Below, piece by piece: positions 9,166 through 17,832 of a stretch of DNA of 64,000 nt. The DNA comes from Bin55 sp965220235. Lineage in GTDB: Bacteria; Pseudomonadota; Gammaproteobacteria; Pseudomonadales; Azotimanducaceae. Location: contig OZ244815.1 of NCBI GenBank assembly GCA_965220235.1, positions 2,170,001 through 2,234,000 on the forward strand, written 5' to 3'. Each line of letters starts with the position of its first letter. Positions within the stretch are counted from its first letter, which is position 1. The notes under the pieces were generated by a model. That model saw nothing but the letters and a program-made list of their open reading frames with translations. It had not been told where the DNA came from and ran no database searches. The translations under genes were made by a program, and so were the position numbers.

Positions 9166-10176
9166 ATGAAAGCCGCCAACCACCAAGTCATCGGACAAAC
9201 GCACGAATGGCTCCAATCAGGCCGCAAATGCTGGCTTTCGACCGTCGTCGCGACGTACGGTTCATCGCCTCGACCGGAAGGCTCGATGATGGTGTGCAAT
9301 GACGAAGGACATGTCGTAGGCTCTCTATCGGGTGGATGTGTCGAGGAAGATCTCGTCGAGAAACTCAAAAACGGGGTGCTTGCTGAGTCACACCCGCAAT
9401 TCTTCCGGTACGGTGAATCCGACGAAGAAGCTGAGCAACTTGGGTTACCCTGTGGCGGACACTTGGACATCGTGATCGAACCGCTCAGGAACGATGAGCA
9501 GACGCTTCAGGATTTCGGTCTACTCAGTACGAGACTCCAACAACGGAAACTAAGCGAGCGCGTTTTGCATGTCAGTACAGCGCAACGCCATGTTCAAGAA
9601 ACCGATGACTTTGTGCCGTTCTCATACGACTATGACTCTCGCGTCCTCCGACAAGTGCATGGACCTAGTCACCAACTGTTCATCATCGGCGCAAGCATGG
9701 TCACGCAGTACGTCGCGGAACTTGCAATCTTGCTTGAGTACCAAGTGACGATTTGCGATCCTCGACAAGACATGCTGGAAGAATTGGATGTGGGAGGTGT
9801 CGAGAAGATTTGCGCCTTTCCTGACGACGTGATCAGGGATCGGGCGAATGACGCGCAGACCGCCATCGTCGCCCTCACGCACGACCCGCGTATCGACGAC
9901 ATGGGTTTACTTGAAGCGTTCGATACCGATGCTTACTACATCGGTGCCATGGGATCGTCAAGAACTTCTGCGAAACGCCGTGAACGATTGCTTGCCTTAG
10001 ACGTCAGCGAAGCATCACTAGCGCGATTGCATGCACCGATTGGTGTTCCGATCGGGAGCAAGACACCACCTGAAATCGCGATCTCGATCCTGGCGGAAAT
10101 AATCGCTGAGCGCGCAAAACTCGCGAAAAACACGGACAGTTCTCAAGCAGAGCAGGCACTCGCTGCTTCGATCTAG
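9166..10176 (+). CDS. XdhC/CoxI family protein
   Basis: 336 residues with an N-terminal XdhC/CoxI domain (STVVATYGSSPRPEGSMM, GSLSGGCVEEDLVE) and a C-terminal Rossmann domain (QLFIIGASMVTQYVA; IVALTHDPRIDDMG; YIGAMGSSRTSAKR). XdhC proteins bind molybdenum cofactor and help insert the sulfurated form into molybdenum hydroxylases. The next gene, 12 bases on, is a MobA-like nucleotidyltransferase, the usual partner. No molybdenum hydroxylase is in view; the formate dehydrogenase at 58.9-63.7 kb uses a different cofactor form, so the client enzyme is probably elsewhere. Confidence 0.92.
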   Translation: MKAANHQVIGQTHEWLQSGRKCWLSTVVATYGSSPRPEGSMMVCNDEGHVVGSLSGGCVEEDLVEKLKNGVLAESHPQFFRYGESDEEAEQLGLPCGGHLDIVIEPLRNDEQTLQDFGLLSTRLQQRKLSERVLHVSTAQRHVQETDDFVPFSYDYDSRVLRQVHGPSHQLFIIGASMVTQYVAELAILLEYQVTICDPRQDMLEELDVGGVEKICAFPDDVIRDRANDAQTAIVALTHDPRIDDMGLLEAFDTDAYYIGAMGSSRTSAKRRERLLALDVSEASLARLHAPIGVPIGSKTPPEIAISILAEIIAERAKLAKNTDSSQAEQALAASI

Positions 10177-10188
10177 CTTCGGTTTGAT

Positions 10189-10758
10189 ATGAGACCGGAC
10201 GACGGTGCCGCGGTGATCTTGGCCGCAGGTAGCTCGCAGCGTTTTGGTGCGGATAAAAGAATGGTGGCTCTTGACGGTCAACCGATGATCCTTCACGCTT
10301 TACAGCCGTATATCGATCAACTTCAATCCGTTTACGTGGTTCTTAAACCGGATGACCCGGTAGAAACCGTATTACCACCTACTATTCAGATCATCGAAGC
10401 ACCTGATGCCTACCTAGGAATGGGCCATAGCTTGGCTGCAGCTGCACACCATCTACCGGATCTGAAATGGTTCCTCATTGGCTTAGCAGACATGCCTTGG
10501 ATCAGAACGGATACGATCCATCAGATCATCGCTCACATAAGGGAGTTAGAGGATGCCATCATTCGACCGTCTTTCAAAGGCGAACCTGGGCATCCCGTCG
10601 GTTTTAGCGGTAACTTTCTCGAAGAACTGAAGACGCTTTCCGGCGATGTAGGCGCGAAACGGGTTCTAAGTCAGAACGGCAATAAGATAGTCGATCTTCC
10701 AGTGACCGATGAGGCGATTCTGCGCGACGTAGATACGCCAGATCAGATTCGCCGTTAG
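10189..10758 (+). CDS. MobA/MocA-like nucleotidyltransferase
   Basis: 189 residues with the nucleotide-binding signature ILAAGSSQRFGADKRMVAL at the N-terminus, LIGLADMPWI (the metal-binding Asp region) and KGEPGHPVGFS. The pattern fits molybdenum-cofactor cytidylyltransferase (MocA) or guanylyltransferase-like proteins. Pairing with an XdhC protein favours MocA, which makes the CMP form of the cofactor for molybdenum hydroxylases. The stop overlaps the 3' end of convergent nadK by 4 bases. The choice between CTP and GTP cannot be settled by eye. Confidence 0.87.
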   Translation: MRPDDGAAVILAAGSSQRFGADKRMVALDGQPMILHALQPYIDQLQSVYVVLKPDDPVETVLPPTIQIIEAPDAYLGMGHSLAAAAHHLPDLKWFLIGLADMPWIRTDTIHQIIAHIRELEDAIIRPSFKGEPGHPVGFSGNFLEELKTLSGDVGAKRVLSQNGNKIVDLPVTDEAILRDVDTPDQIRR

Positions 10759-11645
10759 TCGTGGCGCAACCCTAGCCTCGAACCCCAATCCAACTTGCTT
10801 CTGCACGCTTCGTAGAAACTGTGCGTCGTGAGATGGATCAATCGCAATACATGCTCGTGCTTGCTGATTTCGATCACATCATCCGGCGCTAAGTCGAAGT
10901 CAACTTGCGAATCGGAGCTGGTACGCGCACCATGAGTTCCGTGCCCAACTTCAACGCGTAACTTGAAGTTCCCAGGTACCACGATCGGTCTCGAGGTAAG
11001 CGTGTGAGGATACATCGGGATGATCGCGATTGCATCCAATCGTGGATGCATGATAGGTCCGCCAGCGGATAACGAATATGCCGTGGACCCGGTAGGACTT
11101 GAAATCAGCAGGCCGTCCGAGCGCTGTTCGTACACAAACTCATCGTCGATCGACAGGCGAAATTCCATCATTCGAGACTGTGAGCCAGAACTCACAACCA
11201 CATCATTCAACGCAGCTGACTCGTGCGCAATGCCTGATCCGCGATGAACGATCTGCTGAATGAGAAAGTGCTCCTCGAACCGGTAGTCACCGTCGAGCAC
11301 CCGATGGAGTTGCTTCTCGATTTCGTCGGGTGAAATGTCTGCAAGAAATCCCAAACTACCGCGATTGACGCCGACGACAGGAACCTGCGAGCGAGCGAAA
11401 TCGCGTGCGACGCCAAGGATGCTGCCATCGCCACCAACGACCACGATCAGATCGCAGGAATGAATCTCATCACGAGAGACGGCTTTCACGTCCGGATCTC
11501 GCAACATCGGTGCGGACTCGTTTTCGACTAAGACGTCGCAATCTCGCGCGCGAAGCGTCGTATGAACTGCTTCTAGCGAATCATTGATGACTGGACTACC
11601 TTGTCGACCAATAATGCCGACTCGGGAAAACGCAGGAGAACTCAA
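10755..11645 (-). CDS. nadK: NAD kinase
   Basis: Phosphorylates NAD to NADP. The 296 residues match proteobacterial NAD kinases. Visible are the GGDGS loop in LIVVVGGDGSILGVARDF, the NRGSLGFLADI motif and the ISSPTGSTAYSLSAGGPIMHP catalytic/NAD-binding segment. The only usable start before the conserved RVGIIGR strand is TTG at 11643-11645. It is convergent with the MobA-like gene and diverges from cysE with a short gap, so promoters for both must fit in roughly 90 bases. Confidence 0.96.
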   Translation of the reverse strand: MSSPAFSRVGIIGRQGSPVINDSLEAVHTTLRARDCDVLVENESAPMLRDPDVKAVSRDEIHSCDLIVVVGGDGSILGVARDFARSQVPVVGVNRGSLGFLADISPDEIEKQLHRVLDGDYRFEEHFLIQQIVHRGSGIAHESAALNDVVVSSGSQSRMMEFRLSIDDEFVYEQRSDGLLISSPTGSTAYSLSAGGPIMHPRLDAIAIIPMYPHTLTSRPIVVPGNFKLRVEVGHGTHGARTSSDSQVDFDLAPDDVIEISKHEHVLRLIHLTTHSFYEACRSKLDWGSRLGLRHD

Positions 11646-11731
11646 ACTAAAGCACTTGAGCCAGCACGAATTCGGCGCAACGGCGAGTGTCCGAATGCAA
11701 AATTTGCAGATACTCTCTCACGACACTTCAC

Positions 11732-12541
11732 TTGAACAACAAGGACATTAAAGAAGACATTTGGCGACGCATGCGAGGCGAAGCGGAAGCCAAAGTCATG
11801 GAAGAACCCATTTTAGGTAGTTACTTTCACGCGACGGTTCTCAATCACGACAGTATCGGTAAGGCATTGAGTTTCCGATTAGCAAGCAAGTTGGACAACC
11901 CGATGCTGCCGACGATGCTGATTCGAGACGTGATCGAAGAAGCCATAGCGACCGACCAGTCGATACTCGATGCGGCTTGTGCGGACATGATGGCGACGTT
12001 TGATCGCGATCCAGCGTGTTCCGACCTGACCACTCCATTCCTGTTCTTCAAAGGATTTCACGCGCTGCAAGCCTATCGTATCAGCCATTGGTTGTGGCAG
12101 CACAATCGAACCACACTCGCCCAATTCTTCCAAGGTCAAATAAGTATCGGACTAGGGGTTGATATTCATCCAGCTGCGAATATAGGGCGCGGCATCATGC
12201 TCGATCATGCGACGGGGATTGTCGTCGGTGAAACCGCTGTGATCGACAATGACGTTTCCATGCTCCATTCTGTCACACTCGGCGGTACCGGTAAAGAAAG
12301 CGGAGATCGCCATCCCAAGATCCGTCGTGGCGTCTTACTAGGTGCTGGGTGCAAGATCATCGGGAACATTACGATCGGGGAGGGTTCGAAGGTTGGAGCC
12401 GGAAGCGTCGTCCTCGACGACGTACCTCCTCACGTCACCGTGGCAGGCGTCCCTGCAAAAGTCGTCGGCAAGCCAACTGCCGACGATCCCGCGTTGATCA
12501 TGGACCAACATCTCGATCTCGTCAAACCCGAAAATGCCTGA
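11732..12541 (+). CDS. cysE: Serine O-acetyltransferase
   Basis: Makes O-acetylserine from serine and acetyl-CoA, the first step of cysteine synthesis. The N-terminal helical domain (FFKGFHALQAYRISHWLW) leads to a left-handed beta-helix of hexapeptide repeats with DIHPAANIGRGIMLDHATG, VVGETAV and SVTLGGTGKESGDRHP, all close to the E. coli enzyme. From TTG 11732 it is 269 residues and aligns with the E. coli N-terminus (E. coli 273). A GTG at 11687 adds 15 residues that look non-native. Its 3' end overlaps the zinc-ribbon gene by 8 bases. Confidence 0.95.
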   Translation: MNNKDIKEDIWRRMRGEAEAKVMEEPILGSYFHATVLNHDSIGKALSFRLASKLDNPMLPTMLIRDVIEEAIATDQSILDAACADMMATFDRDPACSDLTTPFLFFKGFHALQAYRISHWLWQHNRTTLAQFFQGQISIGLGVDIHPAANIGRGIMLDHATGIVVGETAVIDNDVSMLHSVTLGGTGKESGDRHPKIRRGVLLGAGCKIIGNITIGEGSKVGAGSVVLDDVPPHVTVAGVPAKVVGKPTADDPALIMDQHLDLVKPENA

Positions 12542-12746
12542 GTCCCAACCGAAATGTCCGAAGTGTGGCATCGAAGGCATTGAGCATTTCGCTAGTAAGC
12601 GAAGTGTTCAATCAAGTCAGACGAAAGAACCTTGGTTCTTCGTCGTATATTGCGATGCTTGCGGTCACGTACACTCCATCATGCCAAAACACGTTTTTGC
12701 GGAAACGCGTACGCGCGTCGTTGTTAGAGAGGACTCCAACGACTAG
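12534..12746 (+). CDS. Small zinc-ribbon protein
   Basis: 70 residues with two CxxC pairs, CPKC (8-11) and CDAC (40-43), spaced as in a zinc ribbon, plus a hydrophobic strand WFFVVYC between them. ATG 12534 overlaps the cysE stop, indicating co-transcription. It resembles small transcription-factor-like or rubredoxin-like zinc-ribbon proteins with no known function. Its link with cysteine synthesis is positional only. Confidence 0.75.
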   Translation: MPESQPKCPKCGIEGIEHFASKRSVQSSQTKEPWFFVVYCDACGHVHSIMPKHVFAETRTRVVVREDSND

Positions 12747-13609
12747 GCGACGTACCTCATCACAGCACTAAGCTCGTCGTGGAGGTGTGTCCAGTCATCG
12801 GCGACAAATAGCTGGGGTTGCATCTTCGAAATTTCATAATCGAAGTCCAGGCAATCCATCGATAGTCGCAACCGCTTCGTACGGTCAGTTGCCAACGCTT
12901 CAGTCGACGACGAGAGCAATCCAGCGCCAAAGAGTTTCGCGTCTTGACCTACGAGACCGTACTCCACCGTCCACCAATGGAACCGCGATAACAGACACGC
13001 TGGCGTCAGTGCTTTTTTCTGTTGCCTGCGGAGAGAATTGAGTTCTTCACAGAGCTCATCCAACCGGGTGATGTCTGGAAACGGAACACCAGCGTATTCC
13101 GCGAATCGTTTTTGAGCAAGGTAGACACGTTCGTCCAATTCCGAGTACGCGAGACGTTTCCCTTCTTCGCCGAATCGCTGCAGAAACCGACGATACTCCG
13201 GATCTACAAGCATCGGCAAGTGACCGGCGGCTTCGTGGATGATGTCAGGGATCGGCGTGTATCCCAACTGCGAAGACGCTCGAACGTGCCGAGTTATAGG
13301 GAGGATCCGTTGAGCCTGCAATTCCATGAACTTCGGAGGCGGGATAAAGCTGTCGACCATCACAGAGTGCCAGCCAAAGTGACTCAGCGCTTCATTGATC
13401 TCTGTCAACTTCGGTAGTCGATGCGTGCGTAATCCGCACTGACGCAGTGCCGATGCATATGGAACCACACACCGAGATTCGAGTGCGTGAATGAGTGCAT
13501 GCATAGCGCAACGCCAAGATTCATGATCCGAATCTGAATAGCGATCATATCGTTGACTAATGCTGAACTGCGCAACAGGCGCGAGCGGCGTTTCACATGC
13601 AAGTTCCAT
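12743..13609 (-). CDS. Pterin-dependent aromatic amino acid hydroxylase
   Basis: 288 residues, about the size of bacterial phenylalanine 4-monooxygenase. The iron ligands are visible as H125 and H130 in PIPDIIHEAAGHLPML and E216 in HWWTVEYGLVG. Family-typical PPKFMELQAQRILP also appears, with the pterin-binding area before it. The substrate could be phenylalanine, tryptophan or tyrosine. The HEAAGH form, in place of the more common HELLGH of PhhA, is what I recall from chlamydial and some other bacterial members, so phhA is not assigned. No pterin-4a-carbinolamine dehydratase lies beside it. Its 3' end overlaps the zinc-ribbon gene end by 4 bases. Confidence 0.88.
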   Translation of the reverse strand: MELACETPLAPVAQFSISQRYDRYSDSDHESWRCAMHALIHALESRCVVPYASALRQCGLRTHRLPKLTEINEALSHFGWHSVMVDSFIPPPKFMELQAQRILPITRHVRASSQLGYTPIPDIIHEAAGHLPMLVDPEYRRFLQRFGEEGKRLAYSELDERVYLAQKRFAEYAGVPFPDITRLDELCEELNSLRRQQKKALTPACLLSRFHWWTVEYGLVGQDAKLFGAGLLSSSTEALATDRTKRLRLSMDCLDFDYEISKMQPQLFVADDWTHLHDELSAVMRYVA

Positions 13610-14053
13610 GCACGAATTTTATGCCGATTAGATGATAAAAGTATTCCAATATGCGAACGAAAGGTGTAAGTATTAATATGTAATATCGTTCAAAGTAACT
13701 TATTTAGGAAATATTTGTTATCGCTTGTTTCTTTGACATTCATTCGTTACCGGAACTCGTGATGGCAAACGGACGTTGCTACGGTTATCAGTAGTCAGAA
13801 GTAGCGTGGTTTTCCTCTGGAAATTCGGCGTTCCAATTCAAGGTCGGGAGGATCACAACGAACGCCAATCTCTCGAGTCGCGAATTCGACTGTTGATTCT
13901 CCAAACACATGGTTTCCCGCATACAAATACCAAAACTCCGGGGAGTCTCGACTTACTCTCGGAGATTCTCTTATCGTACTTGATACGCGGATTCTTGGTG
14001 AAAGATCACGTGTTTTCGTATATGCTTTACGAAGGTTCCGTTGGAGTAAGATC
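13610..14053. other. 444-base non-coding stretch
   Basis: AT-rich near 13620-13740, where it should hold the hydroxylase promoter. It then runs to a small secreted-protein gene at 14054 and carries that gene's putative promoter at its end. A 93-codon frame from 13776 has no family likeness and overlaps the next start; I do not count it as a gene. Confidence 0.5.
13995..14024 (+). promoter_or_regulatory. Putative sigma70 promoter of the small secreted protein
   Basis: TTGGTG (13995-14000) and TATATG (14019-14024) are 18 bases apart. They lie 30 bases before ATG 14054, which has GGAG at 14043-14046. Match to consensus is moderate. Confidence 0.4.
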
Positions 14054-14308
14054 ATGACGCGACAACCACTACGTGCACTCGCACTGTCTCTTGTTTTACT
14101 GGCTGCAACTGGTCTTGTTGCGAACGACCCCCTTTCCGTGGTTACCCATACACTCACGGTTCAGGAGAAGCTCGAACTGCTCGAAACCATTGAGATTACC
14201 AGTGAGAAAGAACTCCAGCCTGTTCGCGACGACGAGAAAGACGCGGAAATTGAGAAGATTCTCGAGGAAATCTCTCAATTAGAGTCTGACTCGGTTTCCA
14301 ACGAGTAG
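14054..14308 (+). CDS. Small secreted acidic protein, unknown
   Basis: 84 residues. A clear signal peptide (LALSLVLLAATGLVANDP) is followed by a short acidic helical chain rich in Glu, Lys and Leu with coiled-coil character (VQEKLELLETIEI; AEIEKILEEISQLE). The start is ATG 14054 with GGAG 7 bases upstream. No family is recognised. The last 34 bases overlap the 3' end of the convergent gene at 14275-14817. Two further exported proteins follow, suggesting an envelope function, but that is inference. Confidence 0.72.
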   Translation: MTRQPLRALALSLVLLAATGLVANDPLSVVTHTLTVQEKLELLETIEITSEKELQPVRDDEKDAEIEKILEEISQLESDSVSNE

Positions 14309-14817
14309 CACTGTCCCATCTCGACGAATAGCGAACTACCAGTGCGGAGATTCGTCTCACTCTGAAACGTCCAGCTGCCAATAGCGGCTCGACTGAAGCG
14401 CAAAGATTTAGGGTTCAGCATGAGAATGTCTGACGGGGGCGTATTTACGCAGCTATAGCCTGGTTCTCGATTCGCACCAAGTACTGTGTTGCACGAAAAC
14501 TCAAACAGCTCATTAGTTTCTTCCATCTGCATAGTGATAAATAGGTTCACATCATCAGCATCATCCAACAACGCAGCGAGCGTTTTGTTTTCGCGTAACA
14601 TGAAAGGCGTGGATTTGAATTTGGCCGGACCGAAAGCTTCTACAGGGTCGCCTTCTACCTCGGGTTCGTCGTGAAGGCCAATCGTTTCCAAAGGAACGCA
14701 TCGCGTTGGTAACCACGAATCCCCTTCTGCATCCGTTGAGTCTTGAGCTAATGCGCATGTCGCGAAAATCACGCAACACCACCATACGTACTGTGTTAGT
14801 CGTTTGTTTTCTCGCAT
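14275..14817 (-). CDS. Secreted protein, unknown
   Basis: 180 residues from ATG 14817. The N-terminus reads as a signal peptide (YVWWCCVIFATCALAQDS), and the mature part has four spaced cysteines (CVPLE, FSCNT, YSCVN, GQCYS) that could form disulfides in the periplasm or outside. No family is recognised. It overlaps its neighbours at both ends: 34 bases tail-to-tail with the small secreted gene, and 67 bases head-to-head with the TPR peptidase gene. Both overlaps are unusual and could mean that one start is misplaced, but the signal peptides on both strands argue that the genes are real. Confidence 0.68.
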   Translation of the reverse strand: MRENKRLTQYVWWCCVIFATCALAQDSTDAEGDSWLPTRCVPLETIGLHDEPEVEGDPVEAFGPAKFKSTPFMLRENKTLAALLDDADDVNLFITMQMEETNELFEFSCNTVLGANREPGYSCVNTPPSDILMLNPKSLRFSRAAIGSWTFQSETNLRTGSSLFVEMGQCYSLETESDSN

Positions 14818-16220
14818 TCGTAGTCCCCTTAGGCGCAAAACCCATCATGCCACAGTGGTGTGAATTACGCACTGCTGAGTTTGAAATGTACTCCGCAATG
14901 CCGAAGCGTCAGATGGTAACACTTGCCAAGTCGCTTCAAGCATTACACGCGATCGCCGTGGATCTAGTACCCGGCACTTTCCCGAAACGCTCGTTATTAA
15001 AAGTCATAGCGTTTGAAGATATCGATGCATTTGTTGCGGAATTTCAGTCCGACGAGTTTATCGGATTCATGCAACCGTCCATGCGTCAACACGTCCTAGC
15101 TTTCGGTCTTGCGGTCCATACGACGCATCCCAATCAAGTCGCATATCACGAGTACACCCACTACATCTCCCGCAGTCGTTACAACCACTTCATACCGATG
15201 TGGTACGAGGAAGGATTTGCACAGTATCTCGGCATGATGGAGATAAGCGGTGATCGGGTGACCATAGGCGAAGTTCCGTTCCGCCGCATGATCAGAGCGA
15301 TCCGACGAAACGGACCGAAATGGGAAACTATCGTAGATGGCGTACCAAGGTTGGACTGGCACGAACACGATTACGCAGCGCATTACGAGTTTGCGCATGC
15401 ACTAACTCACTTCCTGCACCACGGGAACGATGCAAGCGGCAACCCGATGCGTGAGAAAGTCGATGGAATATTGATTGATATCAGCAACGGTGCACGGCCG
15501 AGCGAGCTTTTACCGAAGGTTGCAGGAGTGGAACCGGATGAGTTCATGCGAACACTCACCGAGCACTTTCGGAAAACACGACCTCTGAGCTATCGAATTG
15601 ATGTCGACAGCGCGTCGTTTTCGCCAATCAGCGAAGTCACATGCATGGATGAACTAGACGCTCGTATCCTTCTTGCGAATTTGCTGGTTCGCAACAATCC
15701 AGAACGTGCTCTTTTACACATCAACAGAGGTATGAAAATCGACGCTGAGCATCCGATGTTTCAAGTGTTACTGTCCTACCTACCCGAATTGGATAACAAA
15801 AGTCCCTACGAGCGAACCATGATTGCGCTTGAACGTGATCCCAAAAACGTGGACGCACACGTTCGCATGGGGGACTTACTCAGCTACAACTGTCTAGATG
15901 TGTTCACCGATGAGTGTGAAAATCTTCGACGCATTGCAACGCAACACTACCGCCACGCACTCAATGGCGATCCAATGCGTGTTGATGCGGCGTTTGGGTT
16001 AGGCGTTTCGTTATTGCGCTCTGCCCGCGCCGGCGATGGTTTGAACTACCTAAAAGTCGCTTACGAACGATTACCTTGGAACGCGCGAATTAACCTGTTT
16101 CTCGGAGACGCGTATCGCCAAGTCGGGAATAGCACACGAGCGACCTTTCACTTGAACCGCGCGATTATGTGGGAGATCGAAGAAGCGGTCCGGCAACAAG
16201 CAATTGAGATGATGAATTAG
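14751..16220 (+). CDS. Secreted TPR metallopeptidase-like protein
   Basis: 489 residues. A signal peptide (TVLVVCFLAFVVPLGAKP) precedes a gluzincin-type zinc site: HEYTH at 133-137 with a downstream glutamate in MWYEEGFAQYLG at about 150-160. The C-terminal half carries TPR-like repeats (ERALLHINRGMKIDAEHP; YRHALNGDPMRVDAAFGLGV; INLFLGDAYRQVG). The arrangement resembles DUF1570-type peptidase-like proteins. ATG 14751 and 14757 are both plausible starts; a GTG at 14706 would add residues before the signal peptide. Activity is inferred from the motif alone. A decayed copy of its last 30 codons occurs at 20680-20795. Confidence 0.85.
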   Translation: MRMSRKSRNTTIRTVLVVCFLAFVVPLGAKPIMPQWCELRTAEFEMYSAMPKRQMVTLAKSLQALHAIAVDLVPGTFPKRSLLKVIAFEDIDAFVAEFQSDEFIGFMQPSMRQHVLAFGLAVHTTHPNQVAYHEYTHYISRSRYNHFIPMWYEEGFAQYLGMMEISGDRVTIGEVPFRRMIRAIRRNGPKWETIVDGVPRLDWHEHDYAAHYEFAHALTHFLHHGNDASGNPMREKVDGILIDISNGARPSELLPKVAGVEPDEFMRTLTEHFRKTRPLSYRIDVDSASFSPISEVTCMDELDARILLANLLVRNNPERALLHINRGMKIDAEHPMFQVLLSYLPELDNKSPYERTMIALERDPKNVDAHVRMGDLLSYNCLDVFTDECENLRRIATQHYRHALNGDPMRVDAAFGLGVSLLRSARAGDGLNYLKVAYERLPWNARINLFLGDAYRQVGNSTRATFHLNRAIMWEIEEAVRQQAIEMMN

Positions 16221-16370
16221 CTCCGCTAAGCCTCGTCATCACACTCAACGAATCAACTATCGACAACGATTTCGTGAGTTTTTTATGGCAATTACATACC
16301 CAGTTGCAAAGTCAATTTCAGAGCGAAACATCTACAATTCCATGCTTATTAATATCAGTTTAAAGACCGC

Positions 16371-16379
16371 ATTAGGTTA
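16371..16379 (+). repeat. Target-site duplication, left of IS copy 1
   Basis: ATTAGGTTA directly precedes the element and recurs immediately after it at 17780-17788. A 9-base duplication is usual for IS256-family insertions. Confidence 0.93.
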
Positions 16380-17779
16380 GAGATATAGCCTAAAGTGGTG
16401 TTTCGAGGCTAGGCGGGGGTTTCCCCCTAGCTGTTAGTATCTGTGTTTGGAAAACCACCAACAGAGAAGGAAACACCACCATGAATAAGGATAACATCGT
16501 AGCTCTGCGCACGAGCGTTGGCGACCCGTTGCAGGACGTTTTGCGCGATGGTGCACGGCGGTTGCTGGCGCAAGCGATCGACGCCGAAGTTGACGAGTTG
16601 CTTACGCAACACGCGGATCGACGCACGGCCGAGGGTCGAGCGGGCGTGGTTCGCAATGGCTATCTGCCGGAACGTCAGGTGCAGACCGGCATTGGTCCGA
16701 TTGATGTTCGGATCCCGAAAGTCCGTGCCAACGTTGGCGAAGCGGTCACGTTTCGCTCGAAACTGGTACCGCCGTATGTCCGTAAAGCGGCATCACTGGA
16801 AGCCGCGTTGCCCTGGCTGTATCTGAAAGGGATTTCAACCGGCGACATGCACGAAGCCCTGACCGAACTGGTGGGCGACGATGCCAAAGGCTTGTCGGCC
16901 ACGACGGTCGCACGCTTGAAGCGGAAATGGGCGGCTGAATACGCCACCTGGCGCACCCGCTCGTTGGCGGATCGGACTTGGGTTTACCTCTGGGCGGACG
17001 GCATCTACAGCCGCATTCGCGGCGAGACCGGCAAGCTCTGCGCCTTGGTGGTCATTGGCGTTGATCAGCGCGGTCGCAAGGCGTTGCTGGCGGTCGAAGA
17101 AGGGGTGCGGGAATCCACGCAAAGTTGGCGCGAGCTCCTGCTGAACCTGAACAAGCGGCACATGAAGGCACCCCAGTTGGCGATCGGGGATGGTGCGTTG
17201 GGCTTCTGGAATGCCCTCAACGAGCTCTGGCCTGAGACGCGCTGCCAGCGGTGTTGGATGCACAAGATGGGCAATGTCCTGAATCGCTTGCCGAAATCCT
17301 CGCAGGCAAGCGCCAAACGGGATTTACAGGATATCTGGCAAGCCGCAACGAAAGCCCAGGCGGCACACGCCTATGACGCATTCAAAGCGACCTACGAGGC
17401 TAAATTTCCGGATGCCGTCGAATGCTTGGTCAAGGATCGCGAGACGTTATTCACGTTCTACGACTTTCCCGCCGAGCACTGGCGCAGCATTCGGACCACC
17501 AACCCCATCGAGTCGACGTTCGGCACGATTCGACATCGCACCCGGCAGGCGAAGGGTTGCGTGTCGCGTCAAAGTGCATTACATATGATGTTCAAATTAG
17601 GTTGCGTCGCGGAGACACACTGGCGATGTCTACGTGGTTTCAAGCAGCTGGCAGAAGTCGTCGAGGGCATCAAATTCATCGACGGGATTAAATTCGCACC
17701 CAAGGAGGAAACTCACCCACCATCAACACAGAAAGCAGCATAACGAATGCTGCTCAAACACCACTTTCGGTTATACCTC
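16380..17779 (+). mobile_element. IS256-family insertion sequence, copy 1
   Basis: The element is 1400 bp. Its terminal inverted repeats lie at 16380-16403 and 17756-17779 and match at 21 of 24 positions, with a shared inner AAAGTGGTGTTT. Perfect 9-base direct repeats flank it. Between the left end and the transposase start lies a strong hairpin (GGGGG 16415-16419 with CCCCC 16423-16427, extended by GCTA/TAGC), the kind that blocks read-through transcription into a transposase. The element looks richer in G+C than its surroundings. Copy 2 at 42031-43430 has the same length and an identical encoded protein. Confidence 0.96.
16481..17743 (+). CDS. IS256-family (mutator type) transposase, copy 1
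   Basis: 420 residues, full length for the family. The DDE triad is visible as D173 (YLWADGIYSRIRGETGK), D237 (LAIGDGALGFWNAL) and E344 (TTNPIESTFGTIRHRT). The C-x2-C-x2-H motif typical of IS256 transposases is CQRCWMHKMGN. No frameshift or stop is present, so the protein is probably active. The start is ATG 16481 with AAGGA upstream. Confidence 0.97.
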   Translation: MNKDNIVALRTSVGDPLQDVLRDGARRLLAQAIDAEVDELLTQHADRRTAEGRAGVVRNGYLPERQVQTGIGPIDVRIPKVRANVGEAVTFRSKLVPPYVRKAASLEAALPWLYLKGISTGDMHEALTELVGDDAKGLSATTVARLKRKWAAEYATWRTRSLADRTWVYLWADGIYSRIRGETGKLCALVVIGVDQRGRKALLAVEEGVRESTQSWRELLLNLNKRHMKAPQLAIGDGALGFWNALNELWPETRCQRCWMHKMGNVLNRLPKSSQASAKRDLQDIWQAATKAQAAHAYDAFKATYEAKFPDAVECLVKDRETLFTFYDFPAEHWRSIRTTNPIESTFGTIRHRTRQAKGCVSRQSALHMMFKLGCVAETHWRCLRGFKQLAEVVEGIKFIDGIKFAPKEETHPPSTQKAA

Positions 17780-17788
17780 ATTAGGTTA
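17780..17788 (+). repeat. Target-site duplication, right of IS copy 1
   Basis: Second copy of ATTAGGTTA, matching 16371-16379. Its last base is the A of an in-frame ATG of the next reading frame, so the insertion lies directly at the 5' edge of that gene. Confidence 0.93.
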
Positions 17789-17832
17789 TGGTATCAATGT
17801 ATCTTGCTACAGATTCCACTATTTACGATCCT

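Noticed and set aside
13776..14057. 93-codon open frame before the small secreted protein
   Set aside because: No signal, no family likeness and no ribosome binding site; it covers the likely promoter and start of the better-supported gene at 14054.
16835..17263. 142-codon minus-strand frame within the IS, also present in copy 2
   Set aside because: Antisense shadow of the transposase; duplicated only because the IS is.
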